Shown here in pieces: positions 62,201-64,000 of a stretch of DNA of 64,000 nt. The stretch's first letter is position 1, and each line of letters starts with the position of its first letter. Below the pieces are notes generated by a model. The model was not told where the DNA came from, searched no databases, and saw only the letters and a list, made by a program, of their open reading frames with translations. The stretch spans positions 310,001-374,000 of the forward strand of contig OOIN01000012.1 in the NCBI GenBank assembly GCA_900323505.1. Reading direction: 5' to 3'. The position numbers and the translations under genes were made by a program. This DNA comes from Ustilago trichophora (lineage: Eukaryota; Basidiomycota; Ustilaginomycetes; Ustilaginales; Ustilaginaceae).

Positions 62201-63905
62201 CCCTCATCGACTTGGGATGAGGAGGAGCCAAGGGGGATGCCGCCGTCTGAGCATCGCCATCGTTGCTTTCGGGAAGAGTGAGGCGCAAAACGTTGAGGGC
62301 GCCCGAACTGCAGCCAAAAAGAATCGAAAAGGTCTTGCTGGCTCCGGTCTGGATCTGCGTGGACTCTTCCATGTTGACGACCGAAACCACTTGAACCGGG
62401 TGAGGCAAGCCGACGCGCAGAAGCCTCGGACGAGCATGCGATGAAGTCGAGGTCTTGGAAGGAGAGCCCGCGCTGCTGGATGGCGCAACTACAGAGGAGC
62501 GTCTGCGCTTGCCGTTCTCATTGGAAGGAGTGGTGGTGATAGCACCATGATCAGCGGCCTTGACGACGGTTTGCTGTGATTGAGCCCCCGAGGAGCGCCT
62601 TGTGGTTTCGATGGCGCCACCTTCGCTGGCCTTGCGCCTCTTGCCTTTGCTGTCGGTGGTAACATCCGAGGTCTCTGTCTGTGCTGAAGGGTCGGCTTGA
62701 TGCTTCTGCACGGGAGAATTGGCGGGGGGTGGTACGTAGAGAATGCTAGATTCGGAAAAGACAAGCACACCACCCCCGACGTGAGCAGGTAGTGCATGAA
62801 TCAAATGCGCGCCAAGAGCATCGGCAAAGGGCAGTGGGACATGGCACTGGACGAGGTCAGTCTTTGCCCATTCCTCTTCCCTCTTGCGAAGATCGTTGGT
62901 GGTGGTTTTGGAACCCATGGCTGCAGGGCCATGCTTCTTACGTGTCGAGGACTTGTCCTCTTTCTGCGAAGGCTTGACATCGCGACTGGCCTGCGTGGCA
63001 GCGGAAGAGGACTGAGGATCAAGACGTTTGTCGTCGTTTTCGTCCTTGACGCTGCGAGGAGGTTTACGTGGCGGACCCCATGGAAGCGGCGAAAGATCCT
63101 GATTGGCGAGATCGACCGAATGGAAAGAAAGGACGGGAAGGCAGGGCTCACCAAATCCGGGGATCTTGGAGGGGACGCTGGATTGGGACAAGAGAGCGAC
63201 TGCTGGAACGGAGGAGGAGGAGTCGATAGGGCTGAGCACAGCACATGCTATCAAGTTAGGATGCGGCAGCCGGACGCCAAAGGATTGTGAGAATTGCACG
63301 GCTCGGGAGTGAGTGTTTGTCTGGGAGACATCATCCATGATTTCATCGTCGTCTTGGTCAGTACGCGACCCAGAGGCAGTTGGTGACGCAGAAAGCGGGA
63401 CGATCTTGAGGACGCCCTTATAGACGTGGCTGAGCGCGATTCTCTGACCGAAATGAGGCGTAGTCGAGGAGAAGGGCTCTGTCCACACGCTCAGCGCTGA
63501 TTCTGCTGGGGAGCGGGCCACCTCATCGAGGGCCAACGAAGCAATCGTTTCGACGATGATCTCTCCATTCTGGGAATTGAGCTTGGCTGCAAGAGAGATG
63601 AGTCGAGGCTGATAGTGATCAGTGAGGATGAGAAGCGTCTGGGTGTTGGTTTGAGCTGAGGAAGGATCTGTGACGGTCTGAGCGGCTAAAATGCGAGCGT
63701 GGATTGTGACTGTCTGAATGATCTCGAGCAAACCCGCCGCTGCATTAGCCGTGGTTGCATCGACAGCAGAAGCAGCGCCTAGCGAGAGAAACTCTATGGA
63801 AGAGTGCTTGACTACAGCCAGACATGGGCCCGTCGGTAGGAAGGAAGGTAAAACCAGAGTCTGAAGTATAGCCGAGGGCTCGTAGGCGTGCGCAACGTAG
63901 AGCAT
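59229..63905 (-). CDS. DDB1: DDB1, damage-specific DNA-binding protein 1 (CUL4 adaptor)
   Basis: The 1558-residue product is a CPSF-A/DDB1 family protein, larger than the animal form (about 1140) because of serine/alanine-rich insertions. The start MLYVAHAYEPSAILQTLV aligns with the DDB1 N-terminus; the frame continues upstream only from a GTG, so I chose the ATG at 63903-63905. Beta-propeller sequence runs throughout (for example FVACGFWQTRKAQIFSLPDL and LLIGLGDGNLISFALNL). The C-terminal domain has RLIVGDALRSMNVL, VWHYGDMINKFLRTSL, LMFCTAAGAVGVIATI, HIDWRTLRTDHRI and FIDGRL, typical of DDB1 rather than CFT1 or RSE1. It links substrate receptors to CUL4 E3 ligases in DNA repair and chromatin control. 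A glycine run (12 residues) interrupts the last helix region. Its convergent partner is the Trs65-like gene. Confidence 0.88.
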   Translation of the reverse strand: MLYVAHAYEPSAILQTLVLPSFLPTGPCLAVVKHSSIEFLSLGAASAVDATTANAAAGLLEIIQTVTIHARILAAQTVTDPSSAQTNTQTLLILTDHYQPRLISLAAKLNSQNGEIIVETIASLALDEVARSPAESALSVWTEPFSSTTPHFGQRIALSHVYKGVLKIVPLSASPTASGSRTDQDDDEIMDDVSQTNTHSRAVQFSQSFGVRLPHPNLIACAVLSPIDSSSSVPAVALLSQSSVPSKIPGFGEPCLPVLSFHSVDLANQDLSPLPWGPPRKPPRSVKDENDDKRLDPQSSSAATQASRDVKPSQKEDKSSTRKKHGPAAMGSKTTTNDLRKREEEWAKTDLVQCHVPLPFADALGAHLIHALPAHVGGGVLVFSESSILYVPPPANSPVQKHQADPSAQTETSDVTTDSKGKRRKASEGGAIETTRRSSGAQSQQTVVKAADHGAITTTPSNENGKRRRSSVVAPSSSAGSPSKTSTSSHARPRLLRVGLPHPVQVVSVVNMEESTQIQTGASKTFSILFGCSSGALNVLRLTLPESNDGDAQTAASPLAPPHPKSMRVETLGTTSQPAGPHALSYLGDGLVCVGSATGDSCLYKILEQSASDDTTSSLNAQLVTPPSSPTQSRRRRSSQAAAAGGASSSRISNSTELPCGGSLSTLETWQNLGPIVDFVVDDGAGGDPSTSSSAQARIVTCSGAGPSGSIREVRSGASIQNISSLPIPNAQDIWSVHAGSSELSKYTVGLLIGFATSTAYLEFDGKGDLVDATDRFEKAGAKMSVPTLAAATVLDTSLGTLLLHVSASEASLLRFQDETVTLQQQWTSPAGIEITAASINSRGQLIMALSDKSLLYLTVEGGALDEVEKVQLDHEVSCLDISCLVSGQAAQFVACGFWQTRKAQIFSLPDLSPVGQSSVVQQPFTAVPRSILLHRFTSNSQQSGGGQSSKASTSNRDAPTPHLLIGLGDGNLISFALNLPTSDSFSRTVGLSDQKTVSLGTQSLKLSAMLTSTGAHAVAVSGSRPTLIYADAKRFSYNSLKHKDQRSVATLYSGPERAFCAFALAGSVELASIGALKQQDVRTFPLGLDQPLAIAQWPSRKVFAVCTWTFLPRGTSTELEKPRGAVRVLDQITLETLDEIRLDPDERPNCITVLRAQGHEMLVVGTGFVSTEAQETTSGRLIGYDVSPLVPLPSARTKSSSSNYNGRRLKTLFSHPENGNVYSLQPIRNRLSAAVNSEVKLYSIVDPRPHETIPPPRIFVRQRGSWASSFIACNLAAVVSSEEGEEDGDDRLIVGDALRSMNVLKVDGVSGRLSEIARDCEPFWTSAVESLEGEVYVGADVGFNLFTSQRVPLGEEVKARLRRGRERESERSIRASDSASRKEEGYAHVMQRKAVWHYGDMINKFLRTSLIPTAGSSSSNSAISPRLMFCTAAGAVGVIATIRDAEADLLARIERNITTTIHSSSRGSAGVVGNISHIDWRTLRTDHRISPPRGVLDGKILQMFIDGRLDRQEKEKVVEGVRAELEAVGGGGGGGGGGGGVERESVEQLVEMLSQIV
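59283..59318. repeat. TCC trinucleotide repeat coding poly-glycine of DDB1
   Basis: Twelve TCC/CTC units on this strand read as a run of glycines near the C-terminus of DDB1 on the minus strand. Confidence 0.85.
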
Positions 63906-64000
63906 CGTGTGACGATTTGTCACCACCACAAGAGTGTGTGGGTCACCGTGATGGAATGCGGAAGGCGGATTTTTTTCTCGAACTGTAGCTGGGGTTGTGT
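63906..64000. other. upstream of DDB1, end of window
   Basis: 95 bp of leader or promoter; nothing further is visible. Confidence 0.4.

Overview
The window is nuclear DNA of a basidiomycete fungus, most likely a smut (Ustilaginaceae or a close relative). Three things suggest this. The genes are compact and many lack introns. The introns present are short (about 60-130 bp) with GT-AG ends. The regulators are large, with serine, glutamine and histidine tracts, and there is a tandem cluster of small secreted cysteine-rich proteins of the kind seen in smut effector loci. The species assignment is inference.

Layout. 0-7.8 kb: 3' end of an R3H-associated-like gene, mitochondrial ribosomal protein uL6m (-), cytosolic ribosomal protein eL34 (+), alternative oxidase (+) and a small hypothetical ORF (-). 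7.8-12.9 kb: a long stretch with no supported gene, leading into a two-exon NDT80/PhoG-type transcription factor (12.9-15.9 kb). 16.4-18.8 kb: nucleoside diphosphate kinase (-) and, divergently, the THO/TREX subunit Tho3 (+). 19.0-21.9 kb: a striking single reading frame in which an aldo-keto reductase runs into a BCKDH E1-beta whose middle part is replaced, in frame, by mitochondrial ribosomal protein uL10m. 21.9-25 kb: no supported gene.

25.0-32.9 kb: five paralogous small secreted proteins (one -, four +), here called A to E. Each has a signal peptide, a dibasic site just before the first conserved cysteine, six conserved cysteines and an equivalent phase-2 intron. A possible sixth small spliced gene lies on the opposite strand between C and D. 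33.5-38.7 kb: a GIT1-like transporter (-) and an IDO/PrnB-superfamily protein (-). 41.6-48.3 kb: a large SEN1 helicase (+) with a 7-codon upstream ORF whose stop overlaps its start codon. 48.8-51.9 kb: a Zn2Cys6 transcription factor (+). 52.6-55.7 kb: V-ATPase subunit d (-) and branched-chain aminotransferase (-, three exons). 56.1-63.9 kb: a Trs65-like TRAPPII protein (+) and DDB1 (-).

Most of the window is conserved housekeeping sequence: translation, respiration, mRNA export and termination, vacuolar acidification, branched-chain amino-acid metabolism, trafficking and ubiquitin ligase. The accessory parts are the secreted-protein cluster at 25-33 kb and the chimeric gene at 19-22 kb. All functions are read from sequence patterns and family knowledge; no database search was possible.
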